44,189 bases of DNA from the NCBI GenBank assembly GCA_002395865.1, contig DGVE01000031.1, positions 1 to 44,189 of the forward strand, in the 5' to 3' direction. Below, one piece after another: positions 10,174 through 19,275 of this stretch. A model generated the notes under the pieces. The model made no database searches. It had not been told where the DNA came from and saw only the letters and a program-made list of their open reading frames with translations. Each line of letters begins with the position of its first letter. Position 1 is the first letter of the stretch. Origin of the DNA: Lachnospiraceae bacterium UBA4292. Lineage in GTDB: Bacteria > Bacillota > Clostridia > Lachnospirales > Lachnospiraceae. Both the position numbers and the translations under genes were made by a program.

Positions 10174-13100
10174 TTATGTGCCTCCAAGAGCTTCCCTTAT
10201 AATATGCGCTGTCTCGCTGTATTTGCTCATCAGCGGCTCAACGCCGTCCGATATCGCCGCATCATCGCCCTGCTTTGCGGCATTTTCCTGTGCAAGCGCC
10301 ATATCCGCCAGTTTGTCGGCTCCTATGGTCCTCGAGGAGCTCTTCAAAGCGTGCACATATATGCGGTAATCATCAGTTCTGCCCTCGGAGTATGCCTTTC
10401 TTATCTGCTCCTCCTTCTTATCCTTCTCGTCGAGGAAGGTGTTTAAAAGCTCCAGATAGAACTCCTCATCGTCCATGGCGTAACCCATGGCAGCGCTCAC
10501 ATTGAAACCGCAGCCGGACAGTCTGTCGATGAAGCTCTCCTTATCCTCCTGCCTCTTCTCATCACCGGTATCCACCCACTCGCAGCAATCCTGCGGAAGA
10601 TATCTGGCCAGCAGCTTCTCGAGAAGTGCGGGATCAATGGGCTTGGTCATGTAATCGACGAAGCCTGCCTTCATATACTCATCCCTGGCACCCGCGACGG
10701 CATTTGCCGTGAGAGCGATCACCGCACTGTCCTTCACAAGATCCGAAGCCTTCAGGGCATTAAGAGTCTCTATACCGTCCATTCCCGGCATCATGTGGTC
10801 CATGAGTATCACATCGTAATGCTTAGCGCCTGCCATCTGCAGGCAGTCCTGCCCGCTCATGCACAGATCGACATCTGCTCCGGAGCGCGACAGCAGTCCC
10901 CTGATGACCTTGAGATTCATCTCGTTGTCATCGACCGCAAGGATGGATGCTCCCCTTATCTTAAGCTGTCTCTTTTCGCCACCGGTCTGCTTCAGCGCGG
11001 TCTCACCCGTCTCGTAGCGTCCGATGGGTGTCGAATCTATCACCGCCTGCTCTATCTCAAAAGAGAACTTCGAGCCCTTTCCGTACTCGCTATCCACGTT
11101 CAGCGAGCTGTTCATCATCGCGAGAAGTCCCTGCACTATGGACATTCCCAGACCGGTTCCCTCGATATTTCTGTTTCTTCTCTCATCCAGTCTCCTGAAG
11201 GAGTCGAACAGTTTCTCCCTATCCTCCTGCTTTATACCTATACCGGTATCCTCCACGCTCACGGCGAGGGTGCAGGAATTGGCAGATGTGCGGCCCGCAT
11301 GCATGCGAAGCGTCACGGAGCCTTTTGCCGTGTACTTCACCGCATTTGACAGGATGTTCGTGATCACCTGCTTTACCCTCACGTCGTCACCGAACAGCGT
11401 CTTCGGGAGGTTCGGATCGATGTCCGTTATCAGTTCGAGATTCTTCTCCTGTGCCTTCTCCTGCACCAGATTCACCAGATCGTCGATAAGAGTGAGAGTG
11501 TCGTACCTGACACATATTATCTCCATCTTGCCGCTCTCTATCTTGGAGAAATCGAGTATGCTGTTGACAAGTCTGAGCAGAGTCCCGCCCGCGTTCTTTA
11601 TATTCTGCGCATAATCGAGTATCTGCTCGTCAGAGGTCTCCCTGATGATCATCTCATCCATGCCGATGACCGCATTGATGGGCGTCCTTATCTCGTGGCT
11701 CATCTGGGCTAAGAACTCGGACTTCGCTCTGCCTGCGGCATTCGCGTGCTCGACCGCCTCCTCAAGCTGCTTGTTGAGTTTCGCCTGCGACTTTATTACG
11801 GTGTTTAACAGTATGCCGACTATCACGGAAAGAATCACCGCTATCACCACGAATATCCCGCTGTAGACGACGCTCATGAACTCCTGCGACCAGTAATCGG
11901 CCGAGAGGATGACGGAGAAGCCGCTCCCCGCGTCCGTGGCCAGTACGCACAGCGACAATCTTCCGTCGTAGTCCCTCATGACGCGGACCTCGGACTGATA
12001 ATCGCTCACACCCGGCTCCCTGAAGAGCTCTCCGTACACCGTGTTCCTGACATTTATTATATTGTCACCGGACATCTGGTACTGGGGGCTCGGATGGTTG
12101 ATGATATCGCCGTTCGAGTCCATCGTGAAGGCGTACATCTCCCTCGAATACGTTCCTCCGAATACCTTTATCAGTTCCTCGAGATACAGGTCCAATCCGA
12201 ACACTCCCAGATACTCACCATTCTTTCCGTAGACCACTTTGGACATGGTGATGCAGTAGCCGCCGGTCTGTTCATCGAAGTACGGTGCGGAAATGGAATA
12301 GCCCGAAGGCGAGGTCTCTGTCTTTATATACCATTCTCTCTCCTCGACCTTCCAGTCCGCGTCGGGCTGCCAGCCGTTATTCATTATGACCGTATGCTCC
12401 TTGTACGGATTGGCCATATAGCACACGGAAATGTCGGGGTATCCCTTCACGACCGTATCCATCCACTCTACGGCTGAATCGTAGTCGTCAAGCAGCGCGG
12501 GATTTGCGGATATAACATCCGTGAACATATTCAGGACGCTCTTCTTCTCGGTCTCCCATACCTTCAACTCCGTGAGAGCCGCGGTCATCCTCCCCGAGAT
12601 CGTCTCCTTCACGACCTTGTCGTTGGATTGGAAGAAGAATACCGAGCTGATCACAGTGACAAGTGCCAGCAGCGCTATTATTATGTCCCTGGTCACCCTT
12701 ATCGAGCGGGTGAGGATGTTCTTCTTCTTCTTTTCCTCCTGCTCCGTCCTGTTGATATCAGAGATTATCGACGAGTACGAACCGAGATCCTCTATCATCT
12801 CGTTCAGGCGAAGCCCCGAAGCCTTCACCTCATTGATATCGGTCTCGACATCCGAGCCCGCCTTCTCCCTCGCAGCGTCGCTGTGCTCAAGTATATTCTT
12901 AAGCGGCTCCCTGAGCTTTTGTGAGAGCCTGCTTACAAAGATCTCCCTGCTCTTTAACGCCTCCTCGGCCTTCGCGCGGTTTCTGGAGCTTCTGACGTAG
13001 AACACAGATACAAAAGCCAGAAGCGCAATGCTGATTATGATATTGATCAATACATTTCTGAACGCAACGCCGTACAGCCTTCCTATGTCCATGAAAAGGA

Positions 13101-13896
13101 TCATGTACCAGTTGTTGCGCGTCTTCGTGTAGAACACTCTGCCCGTGGTTCCGGCGATCCTCTGTGAAAAAGAGCCGCTCTCCTCCACCCTCGCCAGAAC
13201 GCTCTCAAACACGCCCTCATAGTCGGGAAGGCTCTTTCCCAGCTCCTCACCGGCGCGGGACATATCCGTATATCCCACGATGAGTCCGTCCGCGGTAACT
13301 ATCATGGCGGTGTTGTTGTCCTCGCCGCCCATGCTCCTTATGGACTGCTGTATCCTCGAGAGCGTGTAGTCGATGCTGACGACCGTATCGCCATCCGACA
13401 GCAGCACAGACATCGTAAAACACATATTACCGGTCATGCTGTCGATATACGGCTCAGTGATATAAATGTCTCCGCCCAGCTGCGCTGCTCCCACATACCA
13501 CGACCTCTCGGTCGTGTGGTAATCCGCGGGCATATCAAAGTCCGGTATGATCTCCCAGCCGTGGCCCGCGATATACACATTGAAGGCGGCACCGCCGGAG
13601 TTCTCTATCTGCACCGTCTTCTGCCACCTTATGTACTCGTCGAGGGCCTCTATGCCATCGCCGCTCTTCATTATCTGCTCCGCACCCGAAGCCACATGCG
13701 TGAGCACGCTCTCGGATTCCGTGAGCGTGGACTCAAAATCGCTCCTTATGCTTCCTATCTGCGTCTGTCCCGATTCGGATATCTGCGACATCATAAGTCC
13801 GATGATCATAGTCGAATTCATGGCTATAAGCATCACGAACACCGTTATCAGAACCACTCCGGCGATAAGATCGCCGCGTCTCATTCTCTGTTTCAT
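10174..13896 (-). CDS. Hybrid sensor histidine kinase with two Cache-type sensor regions, receiver and HPt domains
   Basis: 1240 residues from ATG 13896; residue numbers below count from the TTG at 13914, which overlaps the upstream stop as TTGA. Order: TM (17-40), external Cache-like domain (45-280), TM (286-308), a cytoplasmic segment with a degenerate HisKA-like helix lacking the phospho-His (FVSRLSQKLREPLKNILEHS, 326-345), TM (409-428), second external Cache-like domain (435-680), TM (683-704), HisKA with His740 (MSHEIRTP), HATPase (N-box SNAVKYT, G boxes EDTGIGI and GTGLGMSIV), receiver with Asp1039 (LMDHMMPGMDG) and HPt with His1188 (HALKSSS). It should sense small extracellular ligands and run an internal His-Asp-His phosphorelay. 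The receiver-GGDEF gene just upstream is the obvious partner. No strong ribosome site marks either start. Confidence 0.92.
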   Translation of the reverse strand: MKQRMRRGDLIAGVVLITVFVMLIAMNSTMIIGLMMSQISESGQTQIGSIRSDFESTLTESESVLTHVASGAEQIMKSGDGIEALDEYIRWQKTVQIENSGGAAFNVYIAGHGWEIIPDFDMPADYHTTERSWYVGAAQLGGDIYITEPYIDSMTGNMCFTMSVLLSDGDTVVSIDYTLSRIQQSIRSMGGEDNNTAMIVTADGLIVGYTDMSRAGEELGKSLPDYEGVFESVLARVEESGSFSQRIAGTTGRVFYTKTRNNWYMILFMDIGRLYGVAFRNVLINIIISIALLAFVSVFYVRSSRNRAKAEEALKSREIFVSRLSQKLREPLKNILEHSDAAREKAGSDVETDINEVKASGLRLNEMIEDLGSYSSIISDINRTEQEEKKKKNILTRSIRVTRDIIIALLALVTVISSVFFFQSNDKVVKETISGRMTAALTELKVWETEKKSVLNMFTDVISANPALLDDYDSAVEWMDTVVKGYPDISVCYMANPYKEHTVIMNNGWQPDADWKVEEREWYIKTETSPSGYSISAPYFDEQTGGYCITMSKVVYGKNGEYLGVFGLDLYLEELIKVFGGTYSREMYAFTMDSNGDIINHPSPQYQMSGDNIINVRNTVYGELFREPGVSDYQSEVRVMRDYDGRLSLCVLATDAGSGFSVILSADYWSQEFMSVVYSGIFVVIAVILSVIVGILLNTVIKSQAKLNKQLEEAVEHANAAGRAKSEFLAQMSHEIRTPINAVIGMDEMIIRETSDEQILDYAQNIKNAGGTLLRLVNSILDFSKIESGKMEIICVRYDTLTLIDDLVNLVQEKAQEKNLELITDIDPNLPKTLFGDDVRVKQVITNILSNAVKYTAKGSVTLRMHAGRTSANSCTLAVSVEDTGIGIKQEDREKLFDSFRRLDERRNRNIEGTGLGMSIVQGLLAMMNSSLNVDSEYGKGSKFSFEIEQAVIDSTPIGRYETGETALKQTGGEKRQLKIRGASILAVDDNEMNLKVIRGLLSRSGADVDLCMSGQDCLQMAGAKHYDVILMDHMMPGMDGIETLNALKASDLVKDSAVIALTANAVAGARDEYMKAGFVDYMTKPIDPALLEKLLARYLPQDCCEWVDTGDEKRQEDKESFIDRLSGCGFNVSAAMGYAMDDEEFYLELLNTFLDEKDKKEEQIRKAYSEGRTDDYRIYVHALKSSSRTIGADKLADMALAQENAAKQGDDAAISDGVEPLMSKYSETAHIIREALGGT

Positions 13897-13910
13897 GGCC
13901 ACACTCTGCG

Positions 13911-15218
13911 TCAATGGTTCATTATTTCAGTCTCATACGTTATTCTTATCCCGTCTGTGTGTTCCTTATTCCACGATGACATGATCACATCCATCACATG
14001 TCCCAGGTAATCCTCCTTTATATCCGTGAGAATCACAAAGACCCTGTCCTTGCGGTAGCGCATAACAAGATCGCTCTTCCTAAGATGCGTGCAGACATGC
14101 TGCGTGAAATCATCATAGTCCTGCGCCGCGTCTTCCGATGTGCCCGGTGAAAGGGAAAAAAGCACCTTGCAGGCATTTCTGTTGTATCGGAGTATGTATC
14201 TCACCACAAATCTGTACACCGCCACGAAGCTGTCACGGTCGAGCTCAAGCGCGGAATTGGTTATATTTCTCTCGTCAAGCAGCTTCGAAAGAGTCTTAAG
14301 GTCCAGATCGGCTGCCTCCTCCGTCTCGGTCTGCGCGCTGTAGAGCGCATAGCCGTGCTTTCCGTTCTGCTTTACTGTATAGAGAGCCTTGTCGGCCTTC
14401 TTTATCAGTTCCTCATAAGCTCCTGTGTCCGCATACACGGCTCCTATGGAAACGCCCAAAGGGATCTCCATATCCTCCCCCATGATCTGCTTCGCGTCGC
14501 TCATCATGAGTGAATTCAGTGACGCGGTGAAGGCAGCGATCTCCTCCTCGCTGTCCAGGCTCACGCAAAAAGCGGTGAATTCATCGCCGCCCATCCTGCC
14601 GACGGTATCCCTGTCGGTGAGAAGCTCCTTCACCCTCCGCGCAAATGCCCTCAGCACCTCATCACCTGCGTCATGACCGTAGAGATCGTTTACCAGCTTG
14701 AAGGAATCGATGTCGAGCATCATGAGATATCCTCTCCCAGAGGAACACAGCTGCTTGAACCTCTCTGTGGCCGCGGTCTTGTTTAAAAAGCCCGTCATGC
14801 CGTCAATGGTAGCCTCCATGCGGAATCTGCTCAGCACCTCCTGCCTTCCGATGACCTTCTCTACCCTCTTCACCAGAACATCCGGTACGATGGGCTTGCG
14901 GATATAGTCATCCACTCCCAGATCAAAGCCTCTCGCCTCGGTGCTTATATCCTCATCGGCCGTCAGAAACATTACCGGTGTGGGTGTGGCAGCCGCGCCG
15001 TCCTCCATGGCACGAAGTCTCCTGAAGGTCTCGAAGCCGTCGAGTCCGGGCATCATGATATCGAGCAGAATAAGATCTGCCCTGCCCCCTGCCATATATT
15101 CGAGGAGCTCCTCGCCCGAAGAGAGCGCCACCGTATCCATGCCGCTTTTTTGCAGGATACGCCCCGCCATCTTAAGGTTCATCACATCATCATCTACTAT
15201 CACGACCAGTCTGGACAT
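13911..15218 (-). CDS. Response regulator with receiver and GGDEF (diguanylate cyclase) domains
   Basis: 435 residues. Receiver at 1-125 with acidic pocket VDDD (8-11), phospho-acceptor Asp53 (LLDIMMPG) and conserved Lys in RKPIV. GGDEF domain at about 135-300 with an intact GGDEF signature (209-213) and the metal/substrate residues in MLDIDSFKLVND, so it should make cyclic di-GMP. The inhibitory RxxD site is not seen where expected (TDRD before TVGRMGGDEF). The last 110 residues resemble a second, decayed GGDEF module (RKSDLVMRYRKDRVFVIL) without the catalytic motif. ATG 15218 is chosen because GGAGGG lies a few bases upstream. The stop overlaps the kinase frame, so coupled expression as a signalling pair is likely. 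Confidence 0.93.
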   Translation of the reverse strand: MSRLVVIVDDDVMNLKMAGRILQKSGMDTVALSSGEELLEYMAGGRADLILLDIMMPGLDGFETFRRLRAMEDGAAATPTPVMFLTADEDISTEARGFDLGVDDYIRKPIVPDVLVKRVEKVIGRQEVLSRFRMEATIDGMTGFLNKTAATERFKQLCSSGRGYLMMLDIDSFKLVNDLYGHDAGDEVLRAFARRVKELLTDRDTVGRMGGDEFTAFCVSLDSEEEIAAFTASLNSLMMSDAKQIMGEDMEIPLGVSIGAVYADTGAYEELIKKADKALYTVKQNGKHGYALYSAQTETEEAADLDLKTLSKLLDERNITNSALELDRDSFVAVYRFVVRYILRYNRNACKVLFSLSPGTSEDAAQDYDDFTQHVCTHLRKSDLVMRYRKDRVFVILTDIKEDYLGHVMDVIMSSWNKEHTDGIRITYETEIMNH

Positions 15219-15228
15219 GTTACCCTCC

Positions 15229-15259
15229 AAAAAGGGGCTGCGGACACTCCGCAGCCCTT
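15229..15259 (-). terminator. Intrinsic terminator of upp
   Basis: A 12-13 bp GC-rich stem (15232-15244 with 15248-15259) with a 3-base loop is followed on the minus strand by five Ts. The end of the terminator abuts the ribosome site of the receiver-GGDEF gene, so read-through transcripts would carry that site right after the hairpin. Confidence 0.85.
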
Positions 15260-15272
15260 GAGTTCTGTTTCA

Positions 15273-15917
15273 CTATTTCGTTCCGAAGATACGGTCTCCC
15301 GCGTCTCCGAGTCCCGGACAGATGTAGGCGTCTTTGTTCAGACACCTGTCTACGTTTCCAACATATATCTGTATATCCGGATGAGCCTTCGCAAGTCTCT
15401 CCAGACCCTCGGGAGCGGCAATTATGCACATAAACTTGATATTTATTCCGCCGTGCTTCTTTATCTGATCTACGGCGTCCACTGCGGAACCGCCGGTAGC
15501 GAGCATGGGATCCACAACTACGATCGTCCTCTGCTCGATAGGGCTCGGAAGCTTACAGTAGTACGCCTGCGGCTCATGTGTGACCTCATCCCTGTACATT
15601 CCGATATGTCCGATCTTCGCCGTGGGGGCAAGAGCGGTGATACCGGATACCATACCCAGACCCGCCCTAAGTATGGGCACGATGGCGAGCTTCTTACCCG
15701 CGATCATGGGAGTCATGCAGGTCTCGATCGGGGTCTTCACCTCCACATCCTCAAGAGGAAGATCGCGCAGAGCCTCATATCCCATCAGCATTGCTATCTC
15801 CTCGACGAGCTTGCGGAATTCGTTGGTACCGGTGTTCTCGTCCCTGATCATTGATATCTTGTGCTTTATAAGCGGATGATCCATTATATAAATGTTATTA
15901 TACTGTGAAAAATCCAT
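15273..15917 (-). CDS. upp: Uracil phosphoribosyltransferase
   Basis: 214 residues, the family length. It salvages uracil: uracil + PRPP gives UMP + PPi in the cytosol. The PRPP-binding loop [13 protein letters not shown] is at 133-145, PILRAGLGM near 81-89, and the C-terminal uracil pocket [13 protein letters not shown] closes the protein. The frame runs further upstream, but ATG 15917 with AAGGAGAG about ten bases ahead gives the canonical N-terminus; the extra upstream residues do not belong to the family. A short leader ORF and promoter lie upstream, and an intrinsic terminator follows. Confidence 0.97.
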   Translation of the reverse strand: MDFSQYNNIYIMDHPLIKHKISMIRDENTGTNEFRKLVEEIAMLMGYEALRDLPLEDVEVKTPIETCMTPMIAGKKLAIVPILRAGLGMVSGITALAPTAKIGHIGMYRDEVTHEPQAYYCKLPSPIEQRTIVVVDPMLATGGSAVDAVDQIKKHGGINIKFMCIIAAPEGLERLAKAHPDIQIYVGNVDRCLNKDAYICPGLGDAGDRIFGTK

Positions 15918-15949
15918 TGCTTTATACTCTCCTTGTACCGGTTCGATAT

Positions 15950-15991
15950 TTACTTTTTGTCGCTGCCGGTCACTACCGGGGCTTTTTTCAT
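15950..15991 (-). CDS. Putative 13-residue leader peptide upstream of upp
   Basis: On the minus strand a strong AGGAGG site is followed eight bases later by ATG and the peptide [13 protein letters not shown], then TAA, 32 bases before the upp start. Its coding part contains a small hairpin (CCGGT-AGTG-ACCGG). The ribosome site is better than that of many full genes here. It may be a leader whose translation influences upp expression, or a chance ORF; no enrichment of a single amino acid suggests classical attenuation. Confidence 0.4.
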   Translation of the reverse strand: MKKAPVVTGSDKK

Positions 15992-16033
15992 ACTGCCGCC
16001 TCCTGTGTGAGATCATGTCTCATCCGACAATCA

Positions 16034-16062
16034 ATATTACCACAATGAATGGTCTTATGCAA
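16034..16062 (-). promoter_or_regulatory. upp: Predicted promoter of the leader ORF and upp
   Basis: TTGCAT (16057-16062) and TAATAT (16034-16039) are 17 bases apart on the minus strand, about 45 bases ahead of the leader ORF. Consensus-based call. Confidence 0.55.
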
Positions 16063-16108
16063 TAGAATTTCGGGTAAATGGAGCTAAACCCCGAAGAATA
16101 TCGAAGTA

Positions 16109-16708
16109 TTACACGTTCTTTCCGTGAAGCACGGGTGAGAGGGGTTTGTAGATTAAGAAGCATATTACGGAGCACAGCAGTCCCTTCACTATGGTGAACG
16201 GAAGATTGAAGATCACCAGACACTTTATCAGTGTGTCGGCCGAGGGAAGTATAGCCTTATACGCCGCGATGATGTTGTCCATTCCGCCGAAGAGGCTCGC
16301 GTAGAGCGGATATGATATGAAATAGTTCACCGGGACACTTATCAGACCCATTACCACGCTTGCGATAAGGCTTCCGATAATTGCGGCCTTCTTGTTGTGT
16401 CTGATCATGTAGATCAGTCCCGCGGTAAATGTGAACGCAGCCGCAAGAAGGAAGTTGCACAGCTCACCTATCCAGCCGGTGCTTGTTCCCTTTATCAGGC
16501 CGTGAAGCACATTCTTGAGGAGAGATATCACCACTCCGGGGACGGGTCCCAGCGCAAATGCGCCGAGCAGTCCGGGCAGATCCGAAATATCCATCTTCAC
16601 GAAGCCGGGGATGAGTGACGGTATCGGCACCTCGATGTACATCAAAAGAAAAGCTGCCGCCGAGAGCATGGCCGTGACCACAAGTTTGTAGGTGTTGATT
16701 TTTTTCAT
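16109..16708 (-). CDS. ribU: Riboflavin transporter RibU, S component of an ECF transporter
   Basis: 199 residues, very hydrophobic, five to six membrane segments. The N-terminal segment and the loop SLIPGFVKMDISDLPGLLGA match the ECF-transporter S-component family; RibU binds riboflavin and works with the shared EcfT and EcfA/A' energizing module encoded elsewhere. The assignment is strengthened by the FMN riboswitch directly upstream. The start at ATG 16708 has AGGAGG six bases ahead. There is no obvious terminator before upp, so some read-through is possible. Confidence 0.94.
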   Translation of the reverse strand: MKKINTYKLVVTAMLSAAAFLLMYIEVPIPSLIPGFVKMDISDLPGLLGAFALGPVPGVVISLLKNVLHGLIKGTSTGWIGELCNFLLAAAFTFTAGLIYMIRHNKKAAIIGSLIASVVMGLISVPVNYFISYPLYASLFGGMDNIIAAYKAILPSADTLIKCLVIFNLPFTIVKGLLCSVICFLIYKPLSPVLHGKNV

Positions 16709-16778
16709 AGGTTCCTCCTGAAATATAATATTAGGAGTTCCCGGGTCAGATTTGCGCTTTCTTCGCCCTCCGCCATAT

Positions 16779-16805
16779 AAAAAGCCCTGTCCCAAAGGAC
16801 AGGGC
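16779..16805 (-). terminator. ribU: Riboswitch-controlled terminator in the ribU leader
   Basis: A 9-bp stem, GCCCTGTCC / GGACAGGGC (16784-16792 with 16797-16805), with a 4-base loop is followed on the minus strand by five Ts. The upstream arm and its flank (CCGCCCTG, plus-strand 16800-16807 as its complement) are complementary to CAGGGCGG at the 5' edge of the FMN aptamer, giving an antiterminator when FMN is absent. Confidence 0.9.
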
Positions 16806-16819
16806 GGATACGCGAAGTA

Positions 16820-16936
16820 CGCAGTCATCTCTTTCATCCGGACTATACCGTCGGCACCGGAATCTCACCGGTTCAGCACTTTCGTGGTCGCGGGCTTTAC
16901 CGCCGGTGGGGAATCACACCCCGCCCTGAAACAACT
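16820..16936 (-). promoter_or_regulatory. FMN riboswitch (RFN element)
   Basis: Read on the minus strand, the hallmark segments appear in order: CAGGGCGGGGTG, ATTCCCCACCGGCGGTAA, AGCCCGCGA, GAACCGGTGAGATTCCGGT, GCCGACGGTATAGTCC and GGATGAAAGAGA. This is the conserved FMN-binding aptamer. With the terminator that follows, binding of FMN should stop transcription of ribU, so flavin uptake is shut off when flavin is plentiful. Confidence 0.98.
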
Positions 16937-16942
16937 GGGGAT

Positions 16943-16971
16943 ATAATACTCCATTATCGCTTTCTACGCAA
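16943..16971 (-). promoter_or_regulatory. ribU: Promoter of the FMN riboswitch-ribU transcript
   Basis: TTGCGT (16966-16971) and TATTAT (16943-16948) are 17 bases apart on the minus strand, ending about a dozen bases before the aptamer. Good fit to the vegetative consensus and to the expected transcript start. Confidence 0.7.
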
Positions 16972-17018
16972 GAGGTTTTCACCTCTTTTTCGTATAAAAA
17001 TACATACAGTTTTCCGTC

Positions 17019-18827
17019 TCACGGCTCCTCAGGCACATGTATCTTTACCTGAGCACAGAATATCTCATCGGAAGCATCGGGGTCCTCCACATCATAATAT
17101 CTTGTGATGACAAGATTAAGTTGTTTTCCCGGTTTAGCTTCGTCTTCATACCAGATCATCACCAGACGTCCGTTCATGTCCCTCAGGTACCTGGCATAAT
17201 AGTACCCTGCGTCAGCATAAAACAGATATACATGATATTTGCCGTGGTAATATATATTCAGTTCCTCTTCATTCAGAGCCTCTATCCTTTCACTCCGAAT
17301 ACCTGCACTCTTCAGCCAGTCTATGACCTCCGCCTTTGCGGAAAAAGTTTCGACCACATATCTGTTTTGTCCGAGAAGCCCGACGAACAGTTCATTACCG
17401 GTGACATCTATTACGTCGTAAGGCAGCAGGCTGTCATCCCCGTCATGATCGTATACGAAAGCATTGTACACCGGAACATACCCGTCTGCGGTGAGCGCCT
17501 CCAGGGGATACTCTCCCCTGACCTTCATCCAGCCGGATACACCGTCCTCTGAACTTATGAATATCCAGTCATGTCCGTCCGTTGCACTTAAGTGGCAGAT
17601 ATCCTCCGTGTCCAGATATTTCACAGAGCTGCTCTCGTCCATCTGCTCAAATACCGGCACCGTAACTGCCGGAATATACGGGTACGGATATTCGTTATAG
17701 TATATATCATCAACCACCACAGAGTCAGATTTAAACCAGTAGGGAAAATCCATTCCTTCAAAGATGCACGGCAGGCCGATGCGCGAGTAACCCATATTCG
17801 GCAGGCAGTCGTCCGCTCTCACTAAATCTATATAATAGGCAACATCGTCACCATCGTGTATGGTTATAAGCGCATCTAAGCCCGGAACATTGGTAAACGC
17901 ACCTGACAGGCCACCCTTTATCAGCGCAAACTCCGCGTATTTTGTGTCGGAAAGAGTCGCTGTCATAAATACAGGATAATGCTCGACTTCATGTCCTGTT
18001 TCCACTATCCTCCCTGCCACGAAATAATTAAAACTGTCCAGAGTAGTCCTGCTCCTGAAAAACTCCTCCTGAGTATCAGTTCCTTCACCGGTGTATCTTC
18101 TTTCGCCATCAATAAATTCCATTACCCTGCGAACATCACTGAGCGCACAATCCGGACCGTTATGTGAAGCAATTCTATATACCTGCCCCCTGTACGTCTC
18201 ATATTCAAAAGCCCAGAAACCACCGTTAAAGCTGGTTCCTAAGCGCCAGTCATCGGGAGTATAAACATATGCTCTCTTGATCCCCATTGCGTTGCTGAGC
18301 CTGCACTCTCCATCCTCAAGCAAGGTGGCCGACTTCAAATATTTTGGTTCAAATTCATCGACCCTAAAGCCCTTATTCCTGAGGCAATCATCAAGCATCT
18401 CCTTATCGGAGCACATGTCGTACAGAAGAGTTCCATCCTCGACCTTTTCACTGTATCCGAAATACTGTGCTCCGCCGAAAGCAAAATAGCAAGGTGACCC
18501 CTCAGTCGTCTCCGCAATTATCCTTTCCTCTATCGCTGCGATCAGCTTTTTTCCGAGCGGAGTCTCGACCGGATCCGTGTCCGCTTTCGGTTTGGTCGTC
18601 TCCTTCACAGGTTCAGTCGTCTCTTTCACTGTTGCACTTGTTTCTTCGGAAACCGTCTCGGTGGACTCTGCGGTCACGTCCGGCCCGGTTATATCCGCCA
18701 CGCTAACCAGCTCGATCCTTCCGAATTTTCCGTTATCATCGGTCTCGTTTATCTGCCCGTATTTGGAAGCAGAGCAGCCGCACAGCATGGCCGCCGTCAG
18801 GCACAGTGATATCATTTTCCGCTTCAT
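17019..18827 (-). CDS. Large lipoprotein with a C-terminal region shared with the 35.7-kb lipoprotein
   Basis: 602 residues. Lipobox LTAAMLCGC, then a Thr/Glu-rich linker (about 45-85). I do not recognise a named family. Residues of the C-terminal half contain an SH3-like stretch (DICHLSATDGHDWIFIS, GVSGWMKVRG) and a following block (VPVYNAFVYDHDGDDS) that match the lipoprotein at 35692 (DMCHVSATDTKNWIYIS, GTEGWMHIK, VPLYAAFIYDHDGEDS), so the two are paralogues. The start at ATG 18827 has GGAGGTGAG ahead. It is third in a sigma factor, membrane protein, lipoprotein operon, 16 bp after the membrane protein gene. It is exported and membrane-anchored; its role is unknown but is plausibly the output or input of the sigma module. 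Confidence 0.8.
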   Translation of the reverse strand: MKRKMISLCLTAAMLCGCSASKYGQINETDDNGKFGRIELVSVADITGPDVTAESTETVSEETSATVKETTEPVKETTKPKADTDPVETPLGKKLIAAIEERIIAETTEGSPCYFAFGGAQYFGYSEKVEDGTLLYDMCSDKEMLDDCLRNKGFRVDEFEPKYLKSATLLEDGECRLSNAMGIKRAYVYTPDDWRLGTSFNGGFWAFEYETYRGQVYRIASHNGPDCALSDVRRVMEFIDGERRYTGEGTDTQEEFFRSRTTLDSFNYFVAGRIVETGHEVEHYPVFMTATLSDTKYAEFALIKGGLSGAFTNVPGLDALITIHDGDDVAYYIDLVRADDCLPNMGYSRIGLPCIFEGMDFPYWFKSDSVVVDDIYYNEYPYPYIPAVTVPVFEQMDESSSVKYLDTEDICHLSATDGHDWIFISSEDGVSGWMKVRGEYPLEALTADGYVPVYNAFVYDHDGDDSLLPYDVIDVTGNELFVGLLGQNRYVVETFSAKAEVIDWLKSAGIRSERIEALNEEELNIYYHGKYHVYLFYADAGYYYARYLRDMNGRLVMIWYEDEAKPGKQLNLVITRYYDVEDPDASDEIFCAQVKIHVPEEP

Positions 18828-18843
18828 AAAACTCACCTCCATA

Positions 18844-19275
18844 TCATAGCTGCACACCATACTCGATCTCGTGACCGCTGTAGCTGCATATCAGTCTGTA
18901 CATGCCGTGCGGCACCGGATCGTCCGTCGTTATCTCGTAGATATCATCTCCCGCTTCCGTCTTCCCGCTCACTCGGTATTTGATATCAATACTCTCCCCG
19001 TCCGAATTTATAACCTTCCAGCCGGAAATGCTCTGCGCATCGAAATCCTCGGGTATATCCTGAAGCGTCACTGCAATGCCCTTGCGGGTCATTTCCCCCG
19101 GCTCCTTGTCGCCTTTAAATGCGTTGCGCACAGAAAATGCCAGTACTATTATTATCAGCACCGCAGCTACGCACGATATATACCTGGCCATAAGTCTTCT
19201 GCGTCTTTGTCTTTTATTCATCAATTCATTTTTAACACGAAGAACTATCTCCGTAGTCATCTCATATCTTTTCAT
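18844..19275 (-). CDS. One-pass membrane protein paired with an ECF sigma factor, putative anti-sigma factor
   Basis: 143 residues. A short basic cytoplasmic segment (VLRVKNELMNKRQRRRRLM) precedes one membrane helix (about 34-52), then an external domain of about 90 residues ending in MYRLICSYSGHEIEYGVQL. The gene overlaps the sigma factor 3' end by 14 bp. The architecture and position are those of ECF anti-sigma factors, but the zinc-binding HxxxCxxC motif is absent, so the role is inferred from context. The closing strand (YRLICSYSG) resembles the end of the membrane proteins at 25459 and 20610 (YSLVCENER, MALVCSNDR). Confidence 0.7.
   Translation of the reverse strand: MKRYEMTTEIVLRVKNELMNKRQRRRRLMARYISCVAAVLIIIVLAFSVRNAFKGDKEPGEMTRKGIAVTLQDIPEDFDAQSISGWKVINSDGESIDIKYRVSGKTEAGDDIYEITTDDPVPHGMYRLICSYSGHEIEYGVQL

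Noticed and set aside
16970..16992. AAGAGGT / ACCTCTT hairpin as terminator of the 17-kb lipoprotein gene
   Set aside because: On the minus strand no T run follows; it overlaps the ribU promoter -35 region. On the plus strand it has Ts but no gene to end.
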